Assembly (NCBI RefSeq): GCF_011420305.2
Contig: NZ_CP061769.1
Span: forward strand, 3,025,001-3,089,000
Length of the DNA stretch: 64,000 nucleotides
Direction: 5' to 3'
DNA from: Nocardioides ochotonae
GTDB taxonomy: Bacteria; Actinomycetota; Actinomycetes; Propionibacteriales; Nocardioidaceae
Under the pieces are notes generated by a model. The model ran no database searches and was not told the DNA's origin. It worked only from the letters and a program-made list of their open reading frames with translations. The position numbers were made by a program, and so were the translations under genes. Positions within the stretch are counted from its first letter, which is position 1. Every line of letters starts with the position of its first letter. This document shows positions 27,736 to 34,374 of the stretch, piece by piece.

Positions 27736-27900
27736 TCAGAGCGCGCGGGCGAGTGCGGTGCGCGCCTGCTGGGCGGCGACCTCGGCGCGGCGGGTCAGTC
27801 GGTGGGCACGAGCGAGCTCGTGACCCCGGCGACGCTGCTGGGCCTCTCCTCGCCGAGCGCACATCTGCACGCGGGCGATGTTCTCGTGGAGAAGGAACAT
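27736..27900 (-). CDS. 54-residue basic helical microprotein
   Basis: A short gene encoding MFLLHENIARVQM to ALARAL. It is a tandem duplicate of the C-terminal 54 residues of the 27439-27702 product. About 15 of 54 residues are Arg and over a quarter Ala; no cysteine cluster exists beyond one Cys. It follows whiB7 by 84 bases on the same strand and precedes its paralogue by 33. A GAAGAGA stretch stands before the ATG. A role in nucleic-acid or ribosome binding fits the charge and the WhiB7 context but is inference. Confidence 0.65.
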   Translation of the reverse strand: MFLLHENIARVQMCARRGEAQQRRRGHELARAHRLTRRAEVAAQQARTALARAL

Positions 27901-27984
27901 GTCGGTCTCTTCTGGTCGGGATGGTCGGGTGGTCGGGTCCGCCTGGGTGCTGAGGGACAGAGGGACTGAGGTGCCGAGGTGCTC

Positions 27985-28302
27985 CTAGGCGGCGGGCTGG
28001 TCCTTGCGGGGACGGCCGCGGGGTCTCTTGCGGGGGATCACCACTCCGTGCAGGAACAGCTCTCCGCCCCAGACACCCCAGGGCTCGCGGCGGTCGAGGG
28101 CTCCGTCGAGGCAGGTGGCCCGCACGGGGCATCCCTGGCAGAGGGCCTTGGCGGACTCCACGTCGCTGGGTGACTCGGCGAACCAGAGCTCGGGGTTGCG
28201 GACCCGGCACGGCAGGCTCTCCTCGTCGACCCGGCTCGCCTGGTCGTGGAGCAGGCCGAGGGTCGGGGCGCCGGCGGGGCGGTCGAGGACGCTGATGGTC
28301 AT
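27985..28302 (-). CDS. whiB7: WhiB7 transcription factor (antibiotic-stress regulator)
   Basis: A 105-residue [4Fe-4S] WhiB-family regulator. Cluster ligands are Cys32, Cys55, Cys58 and Cys64. The G[VI]WGG turn is GVWGGE (76-81). The C-terminal AT-hook RPRGRPRK (93-100) separates WhiB7 from other WhiB proteins. WhiB7 binds the housekeeping sigma factor and activates intrinsic resistance genes under ribosome stress, from established work in mycobacteria and Streptomyces. The ATG has a nine-base perfect AAGGAGGTG. Upstream lie an intrinsic terminator, an upstream ORF and a WhiB7-like promoter, which fits attenuation plus autoregulation. The position next to uvrD2 is also that of M. tuberculosis. 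Confidence 0.93.
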   Translation of the reverse strand: MTISVLDRPAGAPTLGLLHDQASRVDEESLPCRVRNPELWFAESPSDVESAKALCQGCPVRATCLDGALDRREPWGVWGGELFLHGVVIPRKRPRGRPRKDQPAA

Positions 28303-28367
28303 GTTTTCACCTCCTTCGTTCAGTGATCGCGGATGCAGGTGGAGCTGGTGGCCTTCTCGCGACAACG

Positions 28368-28402
28368 AAAAAGCCGCGGATCCCGGTGTCGGGATCCGCG
28401 GC
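28368..28402 (-). terminator. Attenuator terminator in the whiB7 leader
   Basis: A perfect 13-bp stem (28373-28402) with an ACAC loop is followed by five U residues on the minus strand. It stands 66 bases upstream of the whiB7 ATG and 24 bases after the upstream ORF stop, so it should cut whiB7 transcripts unless antitermination occurs. Confidence 0.85.
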
Positions 28403-28426
28403 CTGGAGGTGCCGGTTGCTGATGTC

Positions 28427-28708
28427 TCAGCAGCTCGGTGGTCTCCAGGCACTGGTCCCCGGGAAGTCGGCGTCGATGCGACGGTCGGTGTGTCCCCACA
28501 CGTGACCCATGGCCGGGACGCCGGCGTTGATGGCGCCCGTGACGCCGCCCTTGATGGCGCCGATGTCGGAACGCTCACGCACGGACGTGGGCACAGCGGT
28601 CCCCTGGGCAGCGGACACGACGGCGGGCGCACGGAGATCCTTGGCGCATGCGGACGTGGCGTAGCCGGACGGAAGCTGAGCCGTCATCGCGAGCTTGGTG
28701 CTGTCCAT
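28427..28708 (-). CDS. Upstream ORF (93 codons) in the whiB7 leader
   Basis: An ORF with an ideal ribosome site (AAGGAGGTG, nine bases before ATG) encoding MDSTKLAMTAQLPSG to AWRPPSC. It lies between the WhiB7-type promoter and the attenuator. Its stop codon sits inside a small hairpin (TGCTGA-GACA-TCAGCA). Ribosome stalling here could change folding and let polymerase pass the attenuator, as established for whiB7/wblC leader uORFs. Alternatively it is a real small protein: the Gly/Ala-rich middle (GAIKGGVTGAINAGVPAMG) looks membrane-active or bacteriocin-like. No known domain is recognised. Confidence 0.6.
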   Translation of the reverse strand: MDSTKLAMTAQLPSGYATSACAKDLRAPAVVSAAQGTAVPTSVRERSDIGAIKGGVTGAINAGVPAMGHVWGHTDRRIDADFPGTSAWRPPSC

Positions 28709-28782
28709 CTGGGGCCACCTCCTTCAAGGCATCGGGCGCCGGCCGTGTCAGAGCCGTGGGTGCGCGTCAGTAATGAGGCGAA

Positions 28783-28826
28783 GTTATCGCGTGCGTCACG
28801 TCATGGGCAAACCATTTAATGACTAT
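28783..28826 (-). promoter_or_regulatory. WhiB7-type autoregulated promoter
   Basis: Read on the minus strand: an AT-rich block (TCATTAAAT), two to three bases, a -35 TTTGCC (28806-28811), a 17-bp spacer and a -10 GATAAC (28783-28788). An AT-rich block about three bases upstream of the -35 is the known WhiB7 recognition feature. It lies about 75 bp ahead of the upstream ORF. Confidence 0.7.
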
Positions 28827-28877
28827 TTCGAGGGAAACTTTCCGGGCCGCCTGAATCGGGGCACCCGGGGCCGCGGC

Positions 28878-30908
28878 TCACTCGATGAGCGCGAGCACGT
28901 CCTCACCGAACCGGTCCACCTTGGACTTCCCGATGCCGCCGATCTTGAGCAGCGCCTGCGGGGTGCGGGGCTTCTGCTCGGCGATCAGCTGGAGGGTGGC
29001 GTCGGTGAAGATGACGAACGCCGGCACGCTCTCCTCGGCCGCGCGGTCCTTGCGCCACTCGCGCAGCCGCTCGAACAGCGCCTCGTCGTAGGAGGCCGGG
29101 CAGTCCTCGCACCGGCCGCGCTTCTTCTCCAGGCCGGTCATCAGCGGCTTGCCGCACTCGCGGCAGCTGGCGACCTTGCTGCGGCGCAACCGCGGCTCCG
29201 GGGCGCGGGCGCTGTCGGGCAGCAGCGGGTCCAGGAAGCGCGAGGGCTTGCGGCTGCCGCGCCCGCCGGGGTTGCGCGCCTGCGCCCACGACAACGCCAG
29301 GTCGAGGCGCGCGCGGGTCATGCCGACGTAGAGCAGGCGCCGCTCCTCCTCGATCTCGGCGGGCGTCTCGGCGTAGGTGATCGGCATGGTGCCGTCCTGC
29401 AGACCGCACAGGAACACCGAGTCCCACTCCAGGCCCTTCGCGGCGTGGAAGGTCGCGAGCGTGACGCCGGCCGCGACCGGGGCGTGCTGCTCGGCGGCGC
29501 GCCGGTCGAGGTCGTCGACGAAGGCATCAAGGCCGCCGCCGGCCGCGGCGAACTCGGTGGCCTGGTCGACCAGCGCCTGCCAGGACTCCCACCGGTCCCG
29601 CGTCTGGCCGCGGGCGGTGGGGGCGTCGGGGGTCCAGCCCATGCCGGCCAGGATCGCGCGCACGGTCTCGGCGGGCTCGCTGCCCTCCCCCGACCGGGCC
29701 GCGCCACGGATGCGGGTGACCGCCTCGCGGATCTCGGGCCGGTCGAAGAAGCGGGCCGCGCCGCGGACGACGTAGGGGATGCCGCGGGCCGCCAGCGCCT
29801 CCTCGAAGGTCTCGGACTGGGCATTGATGCGGAAGAGGATCGCGACCTCGCCGAGCGGACGGCCGGCGTCGCGCAGCCGGAGCACCTGGGCCGCGACGGC
29901 CTCGGCCTCGGCGACCTCGTCGGAGTGCTGGGTGTAGGTGACGGCCGGGCCGGCGGGGCGCTGGGCGCGCAGCTGGACACCCTCGCTCCCGGATCCGGCG
30001 AGCAGCGTGTTGGCCGCCCCCACGATCTCCGGGGTGGAGCGGTAGTTGCGCACGAGCTCGATCGAGGTGGTGCCGGTGTGCTTGCGCGGGAACTCGCGCA
30101 GGTAGTCGGCGTTGGCGCCGGCGAAGCTGTAGACGGTCTGGGCCGGGTCGCCGACCACGCAGATCTCGTTGCGCCCGCCGAGCCACAGGTCGAGCAGGGC
30201 CGACTGGAGCGGCGAGACGTCCTGGAACTCATCGACCACGAACCACTTGTACTGCTGGCGCACCTGGGCCGCGACGCGCTCGTCGTCGGCGAGCAGGCCG
30301 GCGGTCAGCAGCAGGACGTCCTCCATGTCCATGCGCCCCTGGCCGCGCTTGACCTCCTCGTAGCTGCCGAACACCCGCCCGACGGTCTCGGGGTCCTGGC
30401 CGGTCACCGTGCGGCCGCGCTGGATCGCGACCTTGGCGTAGTCGTCGGGGTGGACGTTGCTGACCTTGGCCCACTCGATCTCCGAGGCGAGGTCGCGCAG
30501 CAGCGCCTGGTCGGTCTGGATGCGCTGGCGGCGCGCCGCACCGGCGAGCAGGCCCATCTTGGAGTCGATGAGCGTGGGGAGCTCGGTGCCGTAGGCGCGC
30601 GGCCAGAAATAGCGCAGCTGGCGCAGCGCCGCGGAGTGGAACGTGCGGGCCTGGACCGGCCCGGCGCCCAGGGTGCGCAGCCGCTGACGCATCTCGCCGG
30701 CCGCACGGGTGGTGAAGGTGACGGCGAGGACCTCCGAGGGCGCGTAGACGCCGCTCGCGACGCCGTACGCGATGCGGTGGGTGATCGCCCGCGTCTTGCC
30801 GGTGCCGGCACCGGCCAGCACCCGCACCGGGCCCCGCAGGGCCTCCGCGACCCGTCGCTGCTCGGGGTCGAGGGCGGCAAGCAGCTGGTCGGGGTCCACA
30901 GCGGACAT
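28878..30908 (-). CDS. uvrD2: ATP-dependent DNA helicase UvrD2
   Basis: A 676-residue superfamily 1A 3'-5' helicase. Walker A is AGAGTGKT (32-39) and Walker B is VVDEFQD. Motif III is VGDPAQTVYSF, and the late motifs are FHAAKGLEWDSVFL and LLYVGMTRAR. A tetracysteine segment (CRECG and CEDC) and a C-terminal HRDC domain ending KIGGIGKSKVDRFG identify the actinobacterial UvrD2. The ATG at 30908 is preferred; an in-frame ATG at 30920 has GGAG directly against it. Essential in mycobacteria by prior work. It is divergent from mycoredoxin and upstream of the whiB7 unit, as in M. tuberculosis. Confidence 0.92.
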   Translation of the reverse strand: MSAVDPDQLLAALDPEQRRVAEALRGPVRVLAGAGTGKTRAITHRIAYGVASGVYAPSEVLAVTFTTRAAGEMRQRLRTLGAGPVQARTFHSAALRQLRYFWPRAYGTELPTLIDSKMGLLAGAARRQRIQTDQALLRDLASEIEWAKVSNVHPDDYAKVAIQRGRTVTGQDPETVGRVFGSYEEVKRGQGRMDMEDVLLLTAGLLADDERVAAQVRQQYKWFVVDEFQDVSPLQSALLDLWLGGRNEICVVGDPAQTVYSFAGANADYLREFPRKHTGTTSIELVRNYRSTPEIVGAANTLLAGSGSEGVQLRAQRPAGPAVTYTQHSDEVAEAEAVAAQVLRLRDAGRPLGEVAILFRINAQSETFEEALAARGIPYVVRGAARFFDRPEIREAVTRIRGAARSGEGSEPAETVRAILAGMGWTPDAPTARGQTRDRWESWQALVDQATEFAAAGGGLDAFVDDLDRRAAEQHAPVAAGVTLATFHAAKGLEWDSVFLCGLQDGTMPITYAETPAEIEEERRLLYVGMTRARLDLALSWAQARNPGGRGSRKPSRFLDPLLPDSARAPEPRLRRSKVASCRECGKPLMTGLEKKRGRCEDCPASYDEALFERLREWRKDRAAEESVPAFVIFTDATLQLIAEQKPRTPQALLKIGGIGKSKVDRFGEDVLALIE

Positions 30909-30987
30909 CGGGGGGAACATCTCCTGGATCGGGGTGGTTGGATCGAGCGGTATCTCGAACCCTAGACGTCGGAGGCGACAGTCCCAG

Positions 30988-31233
30988 ATGAGCTCCTTCA
31001 CGATGTACACGACCCCCTGGTGCGGCTACTGCCACCGGCTCAAGAGCCAGCTCGACCGCGAGGGCATCAGCTACGACATCGTCGACATCGAGCAGGTGCC
31101 CGACGCCGCCCTGATCGTCGAGCAGGCCAACGGCGGCAACCAGACGGTGCCGACCCTCGTCTACAGCGACGGCACCGCCCAGACGAACCCCTCGCTGGCC
31201 CAGGTCAAGGAGAAGATCGCCTCGCTGGGCTGA
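30988..31233 (+). CDS. mrx1: Mycoredoxin (glutaredoxin-fold mycothiol reductase)
   Basis: An 81-residue glutaredoxin-like protein that reduces mycothiol-mixed disulfides. The active site is CGYC (Cys12, Cys15) in MYTTPWCGYCHRLK. TVPTLV carries the cis-proline, and FADGT-like YSDGT follows. The gene is divergent from uvrD2 with a 79-bp gap, the same arrangement as Rv3198A in M. tuberculosis. GGAGG lies about twelve bases before the ATG. It indicates mycothiol as the cellular thiol. Confidence 0.93.
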   Translation: MSSFTMYTTPWCGYCHRLKSQLDREGISYDIVDIEQVPDAALIVEQANGGNQTVPTLVYSDGTAQTNPSLAQVKEKIASLG

Positions 31234-31255
31234 GCGGGTCCGGCCCGGCCGCTGC

Positions 31256-32212
31256 TCACCAGTGGCCGGGCAGCGGCTCGCCGTACCAGTGCTCGACCAG
31301 CGACCGACTGATCGAGACACCACCGGGGAGCACCAGGCTGCCGTCGACGGCGCCGGCCCGCACCTGCTCGCGGGTGAACCAGTGCGCCTCCTCGATCTCG
31401 TCGAGGTCCACCGTGATGTCCGTGCTCTCCGCACGCGCGAGGAAGCCGACCATCAGGCTGGCCGGGAACGGCCAGGGCTGGCTGCCGAAGTAGGTGACCT
31501 CGCCGATCCGCACCCCCGCCTCCTCGGCGACCTCGCGGCGTACGGCGTCCTCGAGGGTCTCCCCGGGCTCGCAGAAGCCGGCCAGCGTCGAGTAGCGGCC
31601 CGGCGGCCACACCGACTGGCGCCCCAGCAGGCAGCGCTCCTCGGGGCTCCCGGGCTCGCCGTCGGTGACCAGCATGATCACGGCCGGGTCGGTGCGCGGG
31701 AACTGCGATCGCCCGCAGCCGTCGCAGACCAGCTCGTGACCGGCCTTGCGAGGCGTCAGCCCGCCGCCGCACCGCGGGCAGAAGCGGGTGACGAACAGCC
31801 ACTCCGCCAGGCCGAGCGCGTGGAAGACCAGCGGGACGCCGGTCATCGCGTCGTCGGCGAGGTGCGGCAGCAGCCCGCGCAGCGGGACCCAGCCCTCCTC
31901 CTCGCGGGCTCGCTCGGCGTCGACGACCACCGCGAACCAGGCCCGTCCGTCCTGCTCGCCGAGCAGCACCCGCAGTCCGTCCGGCGCCTGCGCGGTCGGC
32001 ACCCAGCCGACATCCCCGCCCTGCGGCCGGATCCGGGTGCCGGACACGACGAGGGCGCGTGAGGCGGGGTCGTTCCAGCGCTGCTCGAGCCAGGCGTCGT
32101 CGCCACGGTGGACACCGGCGCGGTCGTGGGGGTGGGCGCTGAGCTTCTCGTGGGGCTTCTCGTGGGGCTTCTCGCGGGGCTTCTCGCGGGGGCGTTCGTG
32201 GGGCTGGGGCAC
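31256..32212 (-). CDS. nudC: NAD(+) diphosphatase NudC
   Basis: A 318-residue NUDIX enzyme that cleaves NAD(H) and may remove NAD caps from RNA. The zinc ribbon is CPRCGG...CDGCGR, followed by QFPRTDPAVIML. The NUDIX box is GFCEPGE...REVAEEAGV, and the NudC motif SQPWPFPASLM follows. The N terminus carries four copies of a four-residue EKP(H/R) repeat encoded by a 12-bp tandem repeat. The GTG start is backed by TAGCCT six bases upstream (leaderless type), so the repeat is likely translated. It converges on the mycoredoxin gene with a 22-base gap. Confidence 0.92.
   Translation of the reverse strand: MPQPHERPREKPREKPHEKPHEKLSAHPHDRAGVHRGDDAWLEQRWNDPASRALVVSGTRIRPQGGDVGWVPTAQAPDGLRVLLGEQDGRAWFAVVVDAERAREEEGWVPLRGLLPHLADDAMTGVPLVFHALGLAEWLFVTRFCPRCGGGLTPRKAGHELVCDGCGRSQFPRTDPAVIMLVTDGEPGSPEERCLLGRQSVWPPGRYSTLAGFCEPGETLEDAVRREVAEEAGVRIGEVTYFGSQPWPFPASLMVGFLARAESTDITVDLDEIEEAHWFTREQVRAGAVDGSLVLPGGVSISRSLVEHWYGEPLPGHW
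32143..32190. repeat. 12-bp tandem repeat inside nudC (four units)
   Basis: Four consecutive units of GCTTCTCGTGGG / GCTTCTCGCGGG (two of each), with a degenerate fifth to 32202. In frame on the minus strand they encode EKPH/EKPR. The unit is a multiple of three, so copy-number change would not break the gene. Confidence 0.9.
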
Positions 32213-32218
32213 GCGACG

Positions 32219-32264
32219 AGGCTAGCCCGCACCTCTGGGCACACGGCCGGCCGCGACCTACGCT
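32219..32264. promoter_or_regulatory. Divergent leaderless -10 elements (nudC / deoD)
   Basis: TAGCCT (minus strand, 32219-32224) lies six bases before the nudC GTG. TACGCT (plus strand, 32259-32264) lies six bases before the deoD ATG. Neither gene has a Shine-Dalgarno. Confidence 0.5.
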
Positions 32265-32270
32265 GCCCCG

Positions 32271-32984
32271 ATGAGCACCCACATCGGCGCCGCCCCCGGT
32301 GACATCGCCCCGCTCGTCCTGATGCCCGGGGACCCGCTGCGCGCCCGCTGGATCGCGGAGACCTTCCTCGAGGACGCGCGCTGCTACAGCGAGGTGCGCG
32401 GCATGTACGGCTACACCGGGACCTGGCAGGGCCGGCCGGTGTCGGTGCAGGGCTCGGGGATGGGCCAGCCGTCGATGGCGATCTACGTCCACGAGCTGTT
32501 CACCGAGTACGACGTGCGCACGGTCATCCGGGTGGGCTCGTGCGGCGCGCTCAGCGAGCGGCTGGCCGTGCGCGACCTGGTCCTCGCCTCGGGAGCGTGC
32601 ACGGACTCCTCGATGAACCGGATCCGCTTCGACGGCTGGGACTACGCCCCGGTCGCCGACTTCGAGCTGCTGCGGGCGGCCCGCGACGCCGCGACGCAGC
32701 ACGCCGAAGGCGCGGGGGTGCACGTCGGGCTGGTCCTCAGCAGCGACTCCTTCTACCACCCGCGCACCGACGTGACGGCCCGGATGGCCGAGCACGGCGT
32801 GCTCGCGGTGGAGATGGAGACCAGCGCGCTCTACACCCTCGCCGCCCGGCACGGTCGGCGCGCACTGGCGGTGTGCACGGTCTCCGACCACATCGTCACC
32901 GGCGAGGAGACCACCGCGCAGGAGCGCGAGCAGACCTTCGGCGCGATGGTGCGCATCGCGCTCGCGGCCGGGTTCGCGGGCTGA
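32271..32984 (+). CDS. deoD: Purine nucleoside phosphorylase, DeoD type
   Basis: A 237-residue hexameric-type purine nucleoside phosphorylase (nucleoside plus phosphate to base plus ribose-1-phosphate). Conserved parts are [38 protein letters not shown] (phosphate loop), [12 protein letters not shown] (ribose) and the base-contact Asp in VSDHI. Length is usual for DeoD. TACGCT six bases upstream and lack of a Shine-Dalgarno suggest leaderless translation. Short GCGGGCTGAG repeats follow the stop. It is divergent from nudC. Confidence 0.93.
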   Translation: MSTHIGAAPGDIAPLVLMPGDPLRARWIAETFLEDARCYSEVRGMYGYTGTWQGRPVSVQGSGMGQPSMAIYVHELFTEYDVRTVIRVGSCGALSERLAVRDLVLASGACTDSSMNRIRFDGWDYAPVADFELLRAARDAATQHAEGAGVHVGLVLSSDSFYHPRTDVTARMAEHGVLAVEMETSALYTLAARHGRRALAVCTVSDHIVTGEETTAQEREQTFGAMVRIALAAGFAG

Positions 32985-33041
32985 GCCTCACGGGCTGAGT
33001 GTCGCGGGCTGAGTGTCGCGGGCTGGGCTCGCGGGGACCGC

Positions 33042-33230
33042 TCAGCTGTCGGCGAAGGCCCGCCTGGCGAGCACGAACGCGCCGGCGCCGAAGAACCCGA
33101 GCAGGGCGAACCCGAGCGCCTGGCCGCCCTCGTCCCCGCTGAACGCCCACAGGGCGCCCCAGCCGGCGGGCAGCAGGCAGATGAGGGCGAGGACGAGGTG
33201 GAAGGCACTGACGCGACGCGGGGAGCTCAC
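33042..33230 (-). CDS. Small two-helix membrane protein
   Basis: A 62-residue protein with two hydrophobic helices (AFHLVLALICLLPAGWGALW and LGFALLGFFGAGAFVLA) joined by SGDEGGQ, ending in RRAFADS. The GTG start at 33230 is chosen because the hydrophobic content begins there; the frame is open upstream as a shadow of the neighbouring gene. It converges on deoD and is divergent from the flavoprotein. Function unknown. Confidence 0.6.
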   Translation of the reverse strand: MSSPRRVSAFHLVLALICLLPAGWGALWAFSGDEGGQALGFALLGFFGAGAFVLARRAFADS

Positions 33231-33291
33231 CTGTCGAGGATGCCATTCCGGGGCCGGGAAGCCTGACCCGGGTCCGCGGCGTTGGGGCCAC

Positions 33292-34374
33292 ATGGAGACG
33301 ACGCGCACGGTGTGGGACGCCCTGGTCATCGGCGCCGGGCAGGCCGGGCTCTCCGCGTCGTACCACCTCAAACGGCGCGGGATCGCGCACCTGCTGCTCG
33401 ATGCCGACTCCGCGCCGGGCGGCGCGTGGCAGCACCGCTGGGACTCCCTGACCATGCGCGACGTGCACGGGGTGGCCGCGCTCCCCGACGCCGCTCCCCT
33501 GCCGGTCTCCGAGGAACGGGCGAACCTCGCGGTGCCGGCGTACTTCGCCGAGTACGAAGCCGCCCACGCGCTCCCGGTCGTGCGTCCCGTGCAGGTGCGG
33601 CGGGTGCGCCCGCTCGGCGACGGCCCCGCCTCGCTGCTCGAGGTCGAGGCGCCGCAGGGCCGCTGGCGCACCCGCACCGTGGTCAGCGCGACCGGCACCT
33701 GGACCCGGCCCTTCATCCCGGCCTACCCCGGCGCGGCCACGTTCCTGGGCGAGCAGCTGCACACCCACGACTACCGCGGCGCCGAGGCCTTCCGCAGCCG
33801 CACCGTGCTCGTGGTCGGGGGCGGGGCCTCGGCGATCCAGCTGCTCGGCGAGCTCGCGCCGCTGACCCGGACGCTGTGGGTGACCCGCCGCCCGCCGGTG
33901 TGGCGCAGCGACGACTTCAACCCGGAGCGGGGCCGCGAGGCGGTGGCCATGGTGGCCGACCGGGTACGCCGCGGGCTGCCGCCGCGCAGCGTGGTGAGCG
34001 TGACCGGCCTGGCGCTGCGGCCCCAGGAGCGGGAGGCGGAGCGGCGGGGCGCCTACCGCCGTCGCGAGATGTTCGCCCGGATCGAGCCGGACGGCGTGCG
34101 CTGGGCCGACGGGTCGTTCGAGACGGTCGACGTGATCTTGTGGGCCACCGGGTTCCGTCCGGTGCTGTCCCACCTCGCGCCGCTGCACCTGCGCAGCGAG
34201 CACGGCGGGATCCAGCTCGACGAGGCCGGGACCACGGCGGTACGCGATCCGCGGGTCCAGCTGGTCGGCTACGGCCCCTCGGCGAGCACGATCGGCGCGA
34301 ACCGGGCGGGACGCGCGGCCGCACTGGGGGTGCAGCGGTGGCTGTCGGCGCACCCGGCCCCGGTCAGGGCCTGA
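33292..34374 (+). CDS. FAD-dependent NAD(P)-binding oxidoreductase (flavin monooxygenase-like)
   Basis: A 360-residue flavoprotein. FAD is bound at VIGAGQAGLSASYHL near residue 13. The GAWQHRWDSL segment after it is typical of flavin-containing monooxygenase/TrkA-like putative oxidoreductases. A second nucleotide motif VLVVGGGASAIQLL near 178 should bind NADPH. A late ATGFRP motif is present. Length fits the family of 350-380 residues. It is not in an obvious operon; its last 11 bases overlap the end of adnB on the other strand. Substrate unknown. Confidence 0.85.
   Translation: METTRTVWDALVIGAGQAGLSASYHLKRRGIAHLLLDADSAPGGAWQHRWDSLTMRDVHGVAALPDAAPLPVSEERANLAVPAYFAEYEAAHALPVVRPVQVRRVRPLGDGPASLLEVEAPQGRWRTRTVVSATGTWTRPFIPAYPGAATFLGEQLHTHDYRGAEAFRSRTVLVVGGGASAIQLLGELAPLTRTLWVTRRPPVWRSDDFNPERGREAVAMVADRVRRGLPPRSVVSVTGLALRPQEREAERRGAYRRREMFARIEPDGVRWADGSFETVDVILWATGFRPVLSHLAPLHLRSEHGGIQLDEAGTTAVRDPRVQLVGYGPSASTIGANRAGRAAALGVQRWLSAHPAPVRA

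Noticed and set aside
32975..33022. Short GCGGGCTGAG repeats after deoD
   Set aside because: Two to three imperfect copies of the gene's own last codons. Probably slippage, with no sign of function.
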